Positions 56,401-61,901 of a stretch of 64,000 bases of DNA are shown here, in pieces. The notes below the pieces were generated by a model, which was not told the origin of the DNA, did not search any database, and saw only the letters and a list, made by a program, of their open reading frames with translations. The stretch is from the NCBI GenBank assembly GCA_903813345.2, contig CAIIXF020000012.1, positions 19,537,520-19,601,519 of the forward strand, written 5' to 3'. Position 1 is the stretch's first letter; the number at the start of each line of letters is the position of its first letter. This DNA is from Owenia fusiformis (taxonomy: Eukaryota; Annelida; Polychaeta; Sabellida; Oweniidae). The translations under genes were made by a program, and so were the position numbers.

Positions 56401-58157
56401 GAAAATTTCATGGAAAAATATCAATTATTGATAAAGTTAGAGCATATAGTGCATTACTTCTGGAACAACCCTCGTATATATCATATTACAGTCTCATGGC
56501 ATTTAGTTGGAAATCAACACAACATGAATTATCTCAAGTAAACATCAATGTTTATTAACCTATTCAAAATCAAAGTAGAAAATTAAAATGTACATTTACT
56601 TCCAATCATCAATGTAACAAGAACATTCTAATTGCACCAGGTTGTCTATCTCAATTTTTTTAATTTCTAGATTCAAGGGTTGATTCAGTATTTTATAGGC
56701 ATACTTGAATTCGACTTATCCTGGTATAATGTAGTACATTTCAGGACCAATCAATTGTCTGTATTGTCGTATAAATGTAAGACCACCTTGATAATATTTG
56801 GTATGACAAAAATCCTCATAAGATCACTGATATAATATTTGAAACACTAGCTTCATTGAGTTACTAAGTGACTATGTCTGTTGTTGTTATTGTAGACATG
56901 CTAATTCACTCCATATTCCTCCTGGCTGGTTATGTTACCTTGCACCAGAGATTATGCACTCCCTCAGGCCAGGAAAGTCAAAGGTACCTGATGAGGTCCC
57001 TTTCTCCACACATTCAGATGTATATGCATTCGGGTAAGTCAAGTACAACACATAGCCAAGGGAATAGAGAAGGCCAATACAATACATAGCCAATGGAATA
57101 GAGAAGGCCAACAAATAGCCAATGCAGTTAAGATTAAGACATACTCGTAATTTCACAGTTTCAATTAAAAACATACTCTGAATACCGAGTACATTTTTCT
57201 GTAAAATTTTGGTATGGCTCTTGCCCCATGCCTTGTTACACACATGATGGTTATACAAGTGGCCCTAAAAATACAATTATTTCTTAATTATTAACTGGAC
57301 ACTCAACCTAATAATACAAAATCTATTGATGACATCAATAATCCTTGAATTAGCAAACAGACTTTATGATAAAATTTTCAACAAGAGATAATCAAGATCC
57401 GAATGTTCACATTTGGTGAGAATTTTCAAGTCCGAATGTTCACATTTGGTGAGAATTTTCAAGTCTGAATGTTCACATTTGGTGAGAATTTTCAAGAAAT
57501 TCCCTATATTCATATTATATAACACATATAGTGCAGTCATTTATTTTCATTTCAGAACTGTCTGGTACGAGCTACTGACTGGAGAGTGGCCTTTCAGGAG
57601 TCTCCCCCCAGAGGCAATTATCTGGCAGGTTGGCAAGGGTATAAAGCAGTCCCTTGCTTCCATGCAAGCATCTAGGGATGTTAAGGTAAGTTCATATTGA
57701 AATGCTAACTTGTAACAGCAATATGTGCAAGTTGTGAGCATTAAAAGGGCTCTCTCTCTCTCTAAAATACCCCTATTTTGAATATGCAGCATCCTGCAAT
57801 TTACACCATAAAAAGTAAGAAGAATAGTGTTTGTAAAATATAATGGTTGGATGCATATTTTATGATTTAGAAAATGCCATTTATCAACTACATTGCACAT
57901 TATGAAAGTGAGACGGGAAGTCTTTTAATAGTTCAATTTACAGGTTAATCTTATTTTTGTTCAATTTTGGTGAATAACAAACTGAATTGTTCTTATTCTT
58001 ACAGGATATCCTGATGCTATGCTGGTCCTTCAAACCAACAGATAGACAGGACTTTGTGTCCTTACAACGGACTCTTGAACGTTTACCCAAAAAGAGGCTA
58101 GCTCGCAGCCCATCACACCCTGTTCATCTTTCAAGAAGTGCAGAGTCTGTTTTCTAA
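20411..58157 (+). CDS. KSR: Kinase suppressor of Ras (KSR), complete, 21 exons, 892 residues
   Basis: Scaffold that brings RAF, MEK and ERK together downstream of Ras (family knowledge). Exons: 20411-20569, 25812-25958, 26380-26524, 26894-27314, 27619-27821, 28290-28359, 28837-28917, 32942-33033, 33709-33792, 34062-34211, 38965-39013, 39746-39809, 44628-44720, 53126-53217, 53553-53640, 54652-54740, 55087-55183, 56156-56289, 56896-57033, 57556-57685, 58005-58157 (TAA). They sum to 2,679 nt with no stop, and every phase matches. The N-terminal helical region (residues 1-150) has [20 protein letters not shown] and [13 protein letters not shown], typical of KSR. A Pro/Ser-rich region carries [12 protein letters not shown] (Ser275), the 14-3-3-type site. 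C1 and kinase domains follow. FNFP at residues 514-517 fits an FxFP ERK-docking site. Length is close to vertebrate KSR1/2. Confidence 0.96.
21405..22308. mobile_element. Non-autonomous hAT-type DNA transposon, 904 bp
   Basis: The 15-bp perfect inverted ends are tagggatcccacgat. They are flanked by an exact 8-bp target duplication gtgtccat at 21397-21404 and 22309-22316, the hAT hallmark. An internal palindrome pairs 21923-21959 with 21986-22024 (arms containing cacggacgtcaagta and its complement). No transposase frame. It is in KSR intron 1. Confidence 0.88.
22637..23709. mobile_element. Mariner-type DNA transposon, degraded, 1,073 bp
   Basis: The left end caagggttgttcaaaaagtt and the right end, reverse complemented, caagggtcgttcgaaaagtc are inverted repeats of about 26 bp followed by ttgcac in both. 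TA flanks both sides. No intact transposase is readable. It is in KSR intron 1, about 330 bp from the hAT element. Confidence 0.78.
23758..24238. mobile_element. Pogo-like MITE, complete
   Basis: The ends cagtaaaacctgtctaatct and (reverse complement) cagtagaacctgtatatctg form about 28-bp inverted repeats, flanked by TA. Inner repeats of gaacacc/ggtgttca occur. It is related to the fragment at 14206 and more distantly to 38595-38781. Confidence 0.82.
24486..24572. repeat. Short inverted repeat (hairpin)
   Basis: agtgaacaccatcca at 24493-24507 pairs with tggatggtgttcact at 24554-24568, with matching outer bases (gtttggc on both sides in direct sense). It lies in KSR intron 1. Function unknown; it may be the core of a small transposon. 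Confidence 0.6.
26290..26379 (+). repeat. 45-bp tandem copies of the KSR exon 3 acceptor junction
   Basis: Units 26290-26334 and 26335-26379 each start with a version of the exon's first bases (tgtgctacagaa; ggtgttacagaa) and end with an intron tail and AG (ggttacAG; atgttccAG). The genuine exon starts at 26380 with ggtgtcacagaaaaagg. A still weaker relative begins near 26214. Confidence 0.72.
28409..28445. mobile_element. Solitary mariner-like terminal repeat
   Basis: caaggggtgatccaaaagtt resembles the mariner end at 22637 but has no partner nearby. A similar orphan end in reverse sense (ggaacaaccctcgta) is at about 56465. These look like remnants. Confidence 0.4.
28837..33033 (+). CDS. KSR: KSR C1 (cysteine-rich) domain, exons 7 and 8
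   Basis: The two exons join across a 4-kb intron to give [35 protein letters not shown] and [11 protein letters not shown]. The spacing C-x2-C-x9-C-x2-C-x4-H-x2-C-x7-C is that of the atypical, membrane-directing C1 domain of KSR and RAF. The preceding exon 6 ends [20 protein letters not shown], which leads directly into it as in other KSR proteins. The intron between them carries the 2.6-kb element at 29595-32235. Confidence 0.92.
29595..32235. mobile_element. 2.64-kb non-autonomous DNA element with about 42-bp terminal inverted repeats
   Basis: The left end cccttataaaaaattcaacc continues into ttgaaagtccgaatttaaac, and the right end is its reverse complement with at most a few differences over about 42 bp. 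Subterminal zones are filled with short gcaaccattgt/acaatggttgc motifs in both orientations, as in large transposase-dependent elements. The interior holds the 24-bp minisatellite at 30110 and a G-run near 30868. No transposase is readable, and the target duplication is not clear. It is inside KSR intron 7, between the two halves of the C1 domain. Confidence 0.8.
30110..30530. repeat. 24-bp minisatellite inside the 29595-32235 element
   Basis: About 17 copies of gtattcattaaactattgcc and variants (cattaaactattg, caataaactattg). It leaves a long open frame on the plus strand with a repetitive hydrophobic peptide, which I regard as incidental. Confidence 0.85.
34409..34894 (+). CDS. LINE ORF1 protein, N-terminally truncated
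   Basis: Open from the presumed insertion point to TAG at 34892. The segment [18 protein letters not shown] looks like the end of a coiled coil. The C-terminal part with [20 protein letters not shown] and [15 protein letters not shown] resembles the baculovirus-FP-like RNA-binding domain of many CR1/Jockey ORF1 proteins. The N-terminal part expected in full-length elements is missing, so the gene has no proper start. Confidence 0.7.
   Translation, partial: LDQLEQNVKLNTFTVRGLKPMKSEEENKQILLKLLNKIDVEMHSSEITNAYPIGNDLLLVKTSSRAAKQKVFCNKSKLKGLKRDPNDPIVYFNEDLTKRRALLFKRMRDLKKAGKIKGTFTRNGEIVVITNTKDAKPKEIKNLEDLARLGVTTNSDQQDNK
35119..35922 (+). CDS. LINE ORF2, apurinic-like endonuclease part
   Basis: Starts ATG at 35119. 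Endonuclease motifs are [40 protein letters not shown] and GTSHHSLV, including the catalytic Glu, Asp and His positions. It nicks target DNA to prime reverse transcription (family knowledge). The frame closes at 35920, just past where the RT frame opens; a single-base shift near 35890 separates the two halves of what is normally one ORF. Confidence 0.88.
   Translation: MSTPNVIKLCHINIQSIKTGGPNTFEPANFKIDEIETRLCLSKGFDFICITETWLKQGYDVNSIEINGYDFSSKERETNVGGVGVYYKHGLPVKRRFELENNHIELMWLELQHNMHASSFIGVCYRPPNQTRVTRENFIESFQESILRIKDQNPKSIFILGDLNDRCKNWSDSHENSELKHTLVDLLNAMGIDQIIDEPTYILPNSQNQLDVIITDSPENVIDQGTEDPIGTSHHSLVYCHVLSTMKKQASFKRDIIGYTTKETTIC
35916..38390 (+). CDS. LINE ORF2, reverse transcriptase part
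   Basis: About 824 codons with no stop. RT motifs are [53 protein letters not shown] and the catalytic FADD at residues 424-427, then [19 protein letters not shown]-terminal Cys/His motif (CDNCPS...[10 protein letters not shown], residues 738-756) is the zinc-knuckle-like tail typical of this class. There is no RNase H domain. The 3' end has a short untranslated tail with aataaa before the poly-A. Confidence 0.92.
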   Translation: MLNEAISSANLEELVENTPDIEDCCKAWSGKFLELAKKYIPFKTITVNNKDKPWITSKVKKNIRNKKRLYNKFKRTKITGDYTAYSKAKNDTIISIKQAKLDFQDKTNQQIENMSKSDKSRWRITRSLYNGDKKKPSIPPLRLGNRLISDPRNKAELLCSYFAEQSRMEEYDPDWIENPPDPIHVMGDIEFNVEEVRDTLLILDTTKANGKDGISNTLLRKTAHSISPSIAKLLNKSLTTETFPKMWKEAYVTPVYKKKDKHERENYRPISLLSNVAKIMERLIHKRVYNFCMENNLLTWRNSGFKEEDSTVNQLTYILHKIYQGFEERTAACIVFLDASKAFDRIWHRGLLYKLSSLGIQGKLLKWFQSYLEKREIQVVIEGTKSTSQRTNCGVPQGSILGPLLFLIYTNDIIEGIQCDPHLFADDTSIMTFINRANVHEKTTKINADPDMLNEWAQKWKMHYNPTKTEYMVITSLPVTTNDLNLTLSIGDKRIKKVTSHTHLGLTIQENLNWENHINNLSEKTRRQIGNLWRLSGRVPRQLQETYYKTYIRPIIEYACILYDNCTNQQSLRIEGIQRQAALACTRAYVRTDTGEILKELGWDKLAERRKYYKMILGYKIMNENLPKYLLEVSPKRPSRLNTRHFNMQTMLSRSEKVKRSTLYSVATTWNSLGEELKTTDSVGRFKIDYKKASLSKPNKLFSQGKGKHHINLSRIRMGLSALNNQRMMYQLIPDGSCDNCPSNREDVTHYFLKCPLYEHQRVILLEGIDRIIEQYPPKTRHNLKSIASKVQLLIHGSPLLTPTSNQNILMLCQNYIKNTGRFP
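38595..38781. mobile_element. Small pogo-like MITE, 187 bp
   Basis: The ends cagtaaaacctgtgtaaatg and (reverse complement) caataaaagctgtaaattgg are imperfect inverted repeats flanked by TA. It sits only about 40 bp after the LINE poly-A tail in KSR intron 10. Confidence 0.65.
39056..39417. repeat. Six-copy minisatellite with two period lengths (about 61 bp then about 56 bp)
   Basis: The unit is gttgaaaagactgacatttc, taagtgaaatgtattggtgt, gacattttgatttaaa. The first three copies keep an extra atag segment and the last three lack it. The copies are nearly identical, so expansion was recent. It lies in KSR intron 11, not at an exon border. Confidence 0.9.
39924..40535. mobile_element. Foldback element with inverted arms of about 115 bp
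   Basis: The left arm (about 39952-40080) with gacatacaccaatgtct, catagtatgtgtcatatat and ttgatttgccaagtatcat is the imperfect reverse complement of the right arm (about 40405-40530). The left end starts cagggtgtcccgaaagtatg, resembling a mariner-type terminus. No coding region. KSR intron 12. Confidence 0.7.
40932..41640. repeat. Dispersed-type repeat with five tandem units of about 144 bp
   Basis: Begins ccaccgaacgaagttcgagg, then units containing gataactcaaatacc, gaacggatttggttcaaatt, gcctagggacac and caagatggcggct. Unit starts are near 40986, 41129, 41275, 41418 and 41564. Short open frames in it are incidental. Confidence 0.75.
41880..42120. repeat. Palindrome-rich segment with gggagatatata / tatatctccc motifs
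   Basis: Several short inverted repeats (gggagatatatatcaccc, tctcccacccacc) resemble the interior of the element at 50014-50352. It is probably a relative or remnant of that element. KSR intron 12. Confidence 0.4.
42576..43975. repeat. Repeat element with about nine 120-130-bp tandem units
   Basis: It starts near tatgtcaccacttttggtg, then a GC-rich ggcgtccggcggttggcgtc run, then units of ttcaaatctgactttagatt, tgacatttgaccttcaatga, ccttctcaaggtcaaaaagg and caacttgcttcaaattgact. It ends gtggtgacattttgtcatg, so the two ends show an inverted atgtcaccac. A second, shorter copy is at 44865-45225 with the same right end. KSR introns 12 and 13. Confidence 0.8.
44196..44352. mobile_element. MITE-like repeat, copy 1
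   Basis: Contains aacaacaggcaaaat, ccctaaaaacaacaggtgat, gtgaaaacaacctgtgaaaa and ends in attgaaacccctg. The same sequence occurs in reverse orientation at 51686-51855. The ends aggggtgtcac and gaaacccct are loosely inverted. No coding region. Confidence 0.65.
44865..45225. repeat. Second, shorter copy of the 42576-43975 repeat
   Basis: Carries the same ctcaaggtcaaaaagg and caacttgcttcaaattgac units and the same right end ttggtggtgacattttgtc. It lies immediately after KSR exon 13. Confidence 0.7.
45319..48959 (-). CDS. Nested repeat-rich extracellular protein with a somatomedin B domain; one frame break
   Basis: Intronless minus-strand gene inside the 8.4-kb KSR intron 13. The start at 48959 gives a hydrophobic leader ([16 protein letters not shown]) consistent with a signal peptide. 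Then come about 40 copies of an 11-residue repeat ([11 protein letters not shown] and variants), a somatomedin B module with its eight cysteines (CKNRC...CQC...C...CC...C at about 47700-47590), about 17 copies of an 18-residue repeat ([17 protein letters not shown]), and a Cys-rich region of about 400 residues. It ends in a hydrophobic tail ([17 protein letters not shown]) that could be a GPI signal or relic of a first membrane helix. One repeat unit at about 48494 is 32 instead of 33 nt, shifting frame and creating an early stop. The function is unknown; the SMB module suggests a cell-surface or matrix role. Confidence 0.78.
49938..50012. repeat. Hairpin: palindrome around gatattcc
   Basis: gcactgggaggttttggatac and the downstream gtatccaaaccgaccgtgc pair imperfectly, with aatatcccgagggatatt at the centre. 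It lies directly beside the inverted-repeat element that begins at 50014. Confidence 0.55.
50014..50352. mobile_element. Inverted-repeat element, about 340 bp
   Basis: The left end ggtgtatctcatgcttgaat and the right end, reverse complemented, agtgtatctcatacttgagt are inverted repeats of about 38 bp continuing into gggttt and gggtagatat. The interior has gagcgggatggatatatt and its near-complement. KSR intron 13. Confidence 0.72.
50491..50716. repeat. Four near-perfect 57-bp tandem copies
   Basis: The unit is caattctcattgaattcaat, aatgcttatgaactatagat, atccctggcttaacata. The copies are essentially identical, so expansion was recent. 57 is a multiple of three, so an open frame persists by chance. 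Confidence 0.92.
51254..51575. repeat. Diverged tandem repeats with ttacaagaggttgtttcccag
   Basis: Four to six diverged units of roughly 70-80 bp share acaagaggttgtttcccag and ttcccttgc. KSR intron 13. No coding sense. Confidence 0.6.
51686..51855. mobile_element. MITE-like repeat, copy 2 (inverted relative to 44196-44352)
   Basis: Starts caggggtttcattagcagc and ends tagtgaaacacctgag, giving about 15-bp inverted ends. Internal aacaggcgattttcacc and cacctgttgtttttagggac match copy 1 reversed. The two copies lie 7.4 kb apart in the same KSR intron and flank the nested SMB gene. Confidence 0.68.
53126..58157 (+). CDS. KSR: KSR (pseudo)kinase domain, exons 14-21
   Basis: Residues about 587-892. 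The glycine loop is GKGRFGTV (608-615). The ATP-site Lys is retained in DVAIKMFD (Lys627), whereas mammalian KSR has Arg there. The catalytic loop is VHKDLKSKN (719-727), with Lys instead of Arg in HRD but Asp722 kept. The metal loop is DYG (739-741) rather than DFG. LAPEIM (768-773) and SDVYAFG follow. Exon 21 ends with a basic Ser-rich tail (RSAESVF). The domain looks able to bind ATP; catalysis cannot be judged from sequence. Confidence 0.94.
53865..54610. repeat. Short-period satellite, about 14-15-bp units with higher-order structure
   Basis: Units are cctcagcaatttcaa plus aatgttca, aaatttag or tagcaacattgaa variants, alternating in a fairly regular order. It occupies most of KSR intron 15 and stops about 40 bp before exon 16. 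Open frames in it are low-complexity and not considered genes. Confidence 0.88.
55288..56155 (+). repeat. Sixteen 54-bp tandem copies of the KSR exon 18 acceptor junction
   Basis: Each unit joins the intron tail (gaaatctttatgtttattccAG) to the first about 32 bases of exon 18 (ggcatgggctatctacatgc, tagaaatatcatg). The variable codon after CATGCTAGA gives Asn, Tyr or Gly in a partly regular order N N N Y G N N Y G N N N G N N G. Because 54 is a multiple of 3 the array is open in one frame as [18 protein letters not shown] repeats. The last unit is diverged and contains an in-frame TAA before the genuine acceptor at 56154-56155. Confidence 0.93.
57395..57492. repeat. Three 33-bp tandem copies
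   Basis: The unit is tccgaatgttcacatttggt followed by gagaattttcaag, with one or two differences. It lies 60 bp upstream of KSR exon 20 but does not contain exon sequence. Confidence 0.85.
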
Positions 58158-61100
58158 ATTTTATTCTTCGTTGTGTGTTTATGGTCAAGGTCACAAAATT
58201 TAATGGGACTCCCTGAAAATCCACTAATTTCAGTACCCTATAAGTGACATTTTAGTCTTTTTAAACAGAGCCTTAATATTGGATATAATTAATAACTACA
58301 GGTATTTATAGATCTATAAAACCATGTTTTAGTCATATTGTATTCTTTGGGTATATCTTGGTATATTTATTACACAAACCAGTATTCTGTGTTTCTGTAA
58401 TTCTGAAAGAGGCCAATAATGTGATTCTATACAAGAATAGCATAAAATGCAATTTACTTAAATCCAAATTGAACTTCATTCAGAATGTTTCCAAACTTTA
58501 TTCATTTAATGGGTATATTAAATACAATATAGGTTATGAACACTTATTAAAAGTGATACATGATCTAAACTCCATTTATTGGAGATGAACAGGCAAACTC
58601 TGCAAAGCCCTTCAGCTTTGAGAAAAGTACACTTGCACCATGCAAACATTTATACTTTATTAATTTTCCCAAAATTACGCAGAATTTGTATGTTTGTGCG
58701 CCATTTTGCACGACTGCAGTGAATTTTTTTCATGCAGAACACTGGAATGTCTAATGTAGCACATCTAATTTTACATTTGGCACACTAAAACAGGCATAGT
58801 TTTACTATTTTGTCAAAAATGTTTAATTTGAAGTTGTACTTTGATTTGATTGTAAACATTGTGGCCAAATTGTTGAAAAATCAGAGCTGTGGGGATACTG
58901 TAGTCTTGTTACAGACACTCAAAAAAGAAATGAAGTTGAGTCTATGCATACGCAAATATAGATAATCTTTCGTGTATTGCTGGAGTCTCACTTCAGGGTG
59001 TTAAATCTGTTTCAGACTGAGGTACATCATCTCATTTTGATTTTTGAAAAACACTATATGTGTAGATTTTCTTGAACACTGTCAGAATTTCTTCTCAATT
59101 ACGTATGCAGAATTTTATGTAATTTGATGAAAATGTTAGCATGCAGCCTCAGTGTGTATCCTGATGAAATTGTTCAAACATTTTCAAGTTCAACATGGAA
59201 TGAGTAAAGTTTTAGTGTTGATTATATGCATGACTTCATTGACATTTTAAATATGGATCATATGTTCATTATTAATTTTAGTTATACTGAAAGATATTGT
59301 CTGCGGGCAGACTGACTTATGACATCCCTCACACTTAAAGACACAGTTATGATGCATTAACAGTAGATATCAATTAGAGGATTCAAGTGAGATGTGAAAC
59401 TGGGAAGTTTTGAAAATATTGTGATATTTCTGTATTTAGAACATTTTGGTGCAAAACATGTTAACTTGATATGATTTTAATAACAGAATAATTTATGTTT
59501 CCCTCAGTTGTTTAGAAAATTGCCATTTCACACTACTATACCCCCATACTGTATCCTGTATTCCTTTAAAAGAAGTACAGGCTACAGGGAAGTTGCAAAT
59601 GGAGGACGTTTGTTTATTTCCATAGTTCTGAATGTATACTAGATTTTACACATATTCTAAGTGTTCTACTATACATTGTATAGATTCATCGAGCAGTTTG
59701 CAACGTATTATTACCAGAAAAGCCCAATGGACAAAGATAGAGAATACCCGCTCCATTTGCAACTTAACCGTACCCTGTATCATTTTTAAATGTGGTCACG
59801 TGGTAGGGTAGTGTGATTTGTAGTTTTCCAAGTCATATTATTATTACCACTCCAGGTGGTTGTAAGGTACGCCTAGATTGGAGTCTTAAACTTCACACTT
59901 CACTGATTAAACCATTGAATTTTAAACCTTATTAATGATATATTTAGCAAACTTGGTATTTGTATTATGGTAACCATGGTAACAACAATGATTTAAGCAA
60001 TTACCTAACTAATAATGTCTCATGGTTGAATCCCAGGGCTCTTTTATCTCAGTGTTCTAAAAATGGAATCCTTGTTGTGCTGAAGTCAGGATATTCACAT
60101 TGGCTAGGCAGGTTAAGCCATGATGATCCCATTGATTCGTTTTAACAATTCCATTCAAGTGTAAGTGAATAGTTAATCCTCTTTATCAGGTTATGCCCTA
60201 TTCTGGCAAAGGAAGGAAACGTCCCTGGCCACCTTAAATGTTATGAAATCTTTAATCACCATGTTAACCTTCTAAGAGTCCCAAAAATGTTAGATATTTA
60301 TTAAAGAAATTGTACAAAATGCAAAAATTAATGTTATACTTCCATTCCCTGGTAGCTTGATCTAATTGTCAATTACAGAGTGAAAGGGGAATTAAAACTG
60401 AACATAAACTAATAAATACTGAATGTAAAAGTATGGAGACTGAACATGACAATAGGAATGTGCAGTTATATGCATAAGAGGGAGATTTAGAATTCGAAGC
60501 TTCTAGGCCAAAACAAATTAAATGTCTGTTTAGTGATCACGTTGACTCAAATTTTCTTTCTTGACTATTAAGAATTTTTAGGATTTTTCAGAAAACGATC
60601 CTGTTTAAATGTAATTTAACCCTAATGGGTCTAACTGATCTGCTTAATGGACATTTAACCCTCATAGGTCTATCTGTGCAATACCAGGAGCTGAAACAAT
60701 AAGAGGCTCAATTGCTGTAAATAGAAATATGAATAAATGAAATATAAAATTATTAAGACATATTTATTTACTTTTTTGTTAACGTTTTTTATATACATGT
60801 CAACCTCATTTACAGTCTGTTTTCAGAGACCACTATCTGACCAATGTAACTGGCCAAACTACCAACATATATAATACAACAATAAAGAGTTCATTACTAG
60901 AAAGGAACCTTTCGTATAGTGTAGTTAATTGGTTTCCCTTTTATAGTCCACAATGAGACCGTGATTCAGGATTTTAAACAATGAATCAATTTGGACTTCA
61001 ACTTTAAATGCTGGCCATATCAATCCAAACAGCAAGATCACTGTGAACACTGTGAAAAGTGTTCACATTGAGAGGTGCTTGGATAGAGCTGTTTTCATTT

Positions 61101-61168
61101 CAATTAACCAACGCCTATATGTTATTATTCAGAACGTTAAAAGTCTGTGTTTCCTTGAATGAGTTACA
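58158..61168. other. KSR 3' flank; no further gene seen
   Basis: The beginning must include the KSR 3' untranslated region; no clear poly-A site could be chosen. Short open frames here have no recognisable protein features. I see no tandem arrays or transposon ends of note. Confidence 0.5.
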
Positions 61169-61806
61169 CCCCAGTCACATTTCCTACGGCTACCGTGCGG
61201 TCTATCATTTCTGCGGTCAGTTACATTTCTACGCTCGCCGTAGAATTTCTGCGGTCGAACACTTTTGCAGTCACATTTCCTCCGGCAGCCACCCGCCGAA
61301 TTTAGAATTTCTGTTGCTAAGCGTTGCTGCTTATCTTTATTTTTGTACATCAATGTTTTTCATCGTGCTAGGATATAATATCAAATAAAAAATGTTAGTG
61401 AAACATTGACCAATAGTAACTTGCTTTGGTATCAGTGACCTTACACCAAACAAGTATGCGTGTTGCATTATGTTCACAGCATATGACGGCAAACCTGACC
61501 TAAACACTGTTTCCGGAGGTACATAACCCATCAAAGCACTACGGTAGACGCAAGTCAACCTAATCTCGACATGCGGCCACCGTAGAATCTTTCTGCGGTC
61601 TGGCAACGTTTACGCGGAAATGAACAAATATTATAACTCCGAGTGATCATGATAATTTCTACGTCTACCCTGTGGCCTGTAAAAACAGGATATGCCGAAC
61701 GGAGACCGTAAGGCGACAATAGTTTTCCTACGCTCGCCGCAAAAATTCACTGATTTGATTTATCTGCGGTCGACGTACGGCCGCCGTGCGACAAATGTGA
61801 CTGGGC
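61169..61806. mobile_element. GC-richer DNA transposon, about 635 bp, non-autonomous
   Basis: The left end cccagtcacatttcctacgg and the right end, reverse complemented, cccagtcacatttgtcgcac share about 13 bp exactly and then related cggccgtacg/ctaccgtgcgg blocks. The interior repeats ttctgcggtc and ctacgctcgccg. Base composition clearly differs from the flanks. The target duplication is not clear. Confidence 0.72.
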
Positions 61807-61901
61807 TATTATGCATATGATGGTTTTGAATTTCCAAATCATTGTCCTACACTTTCCACAGAGCCAGATCTAGAGAAATAAATACTCCTATAGAGGTTAG
61901 T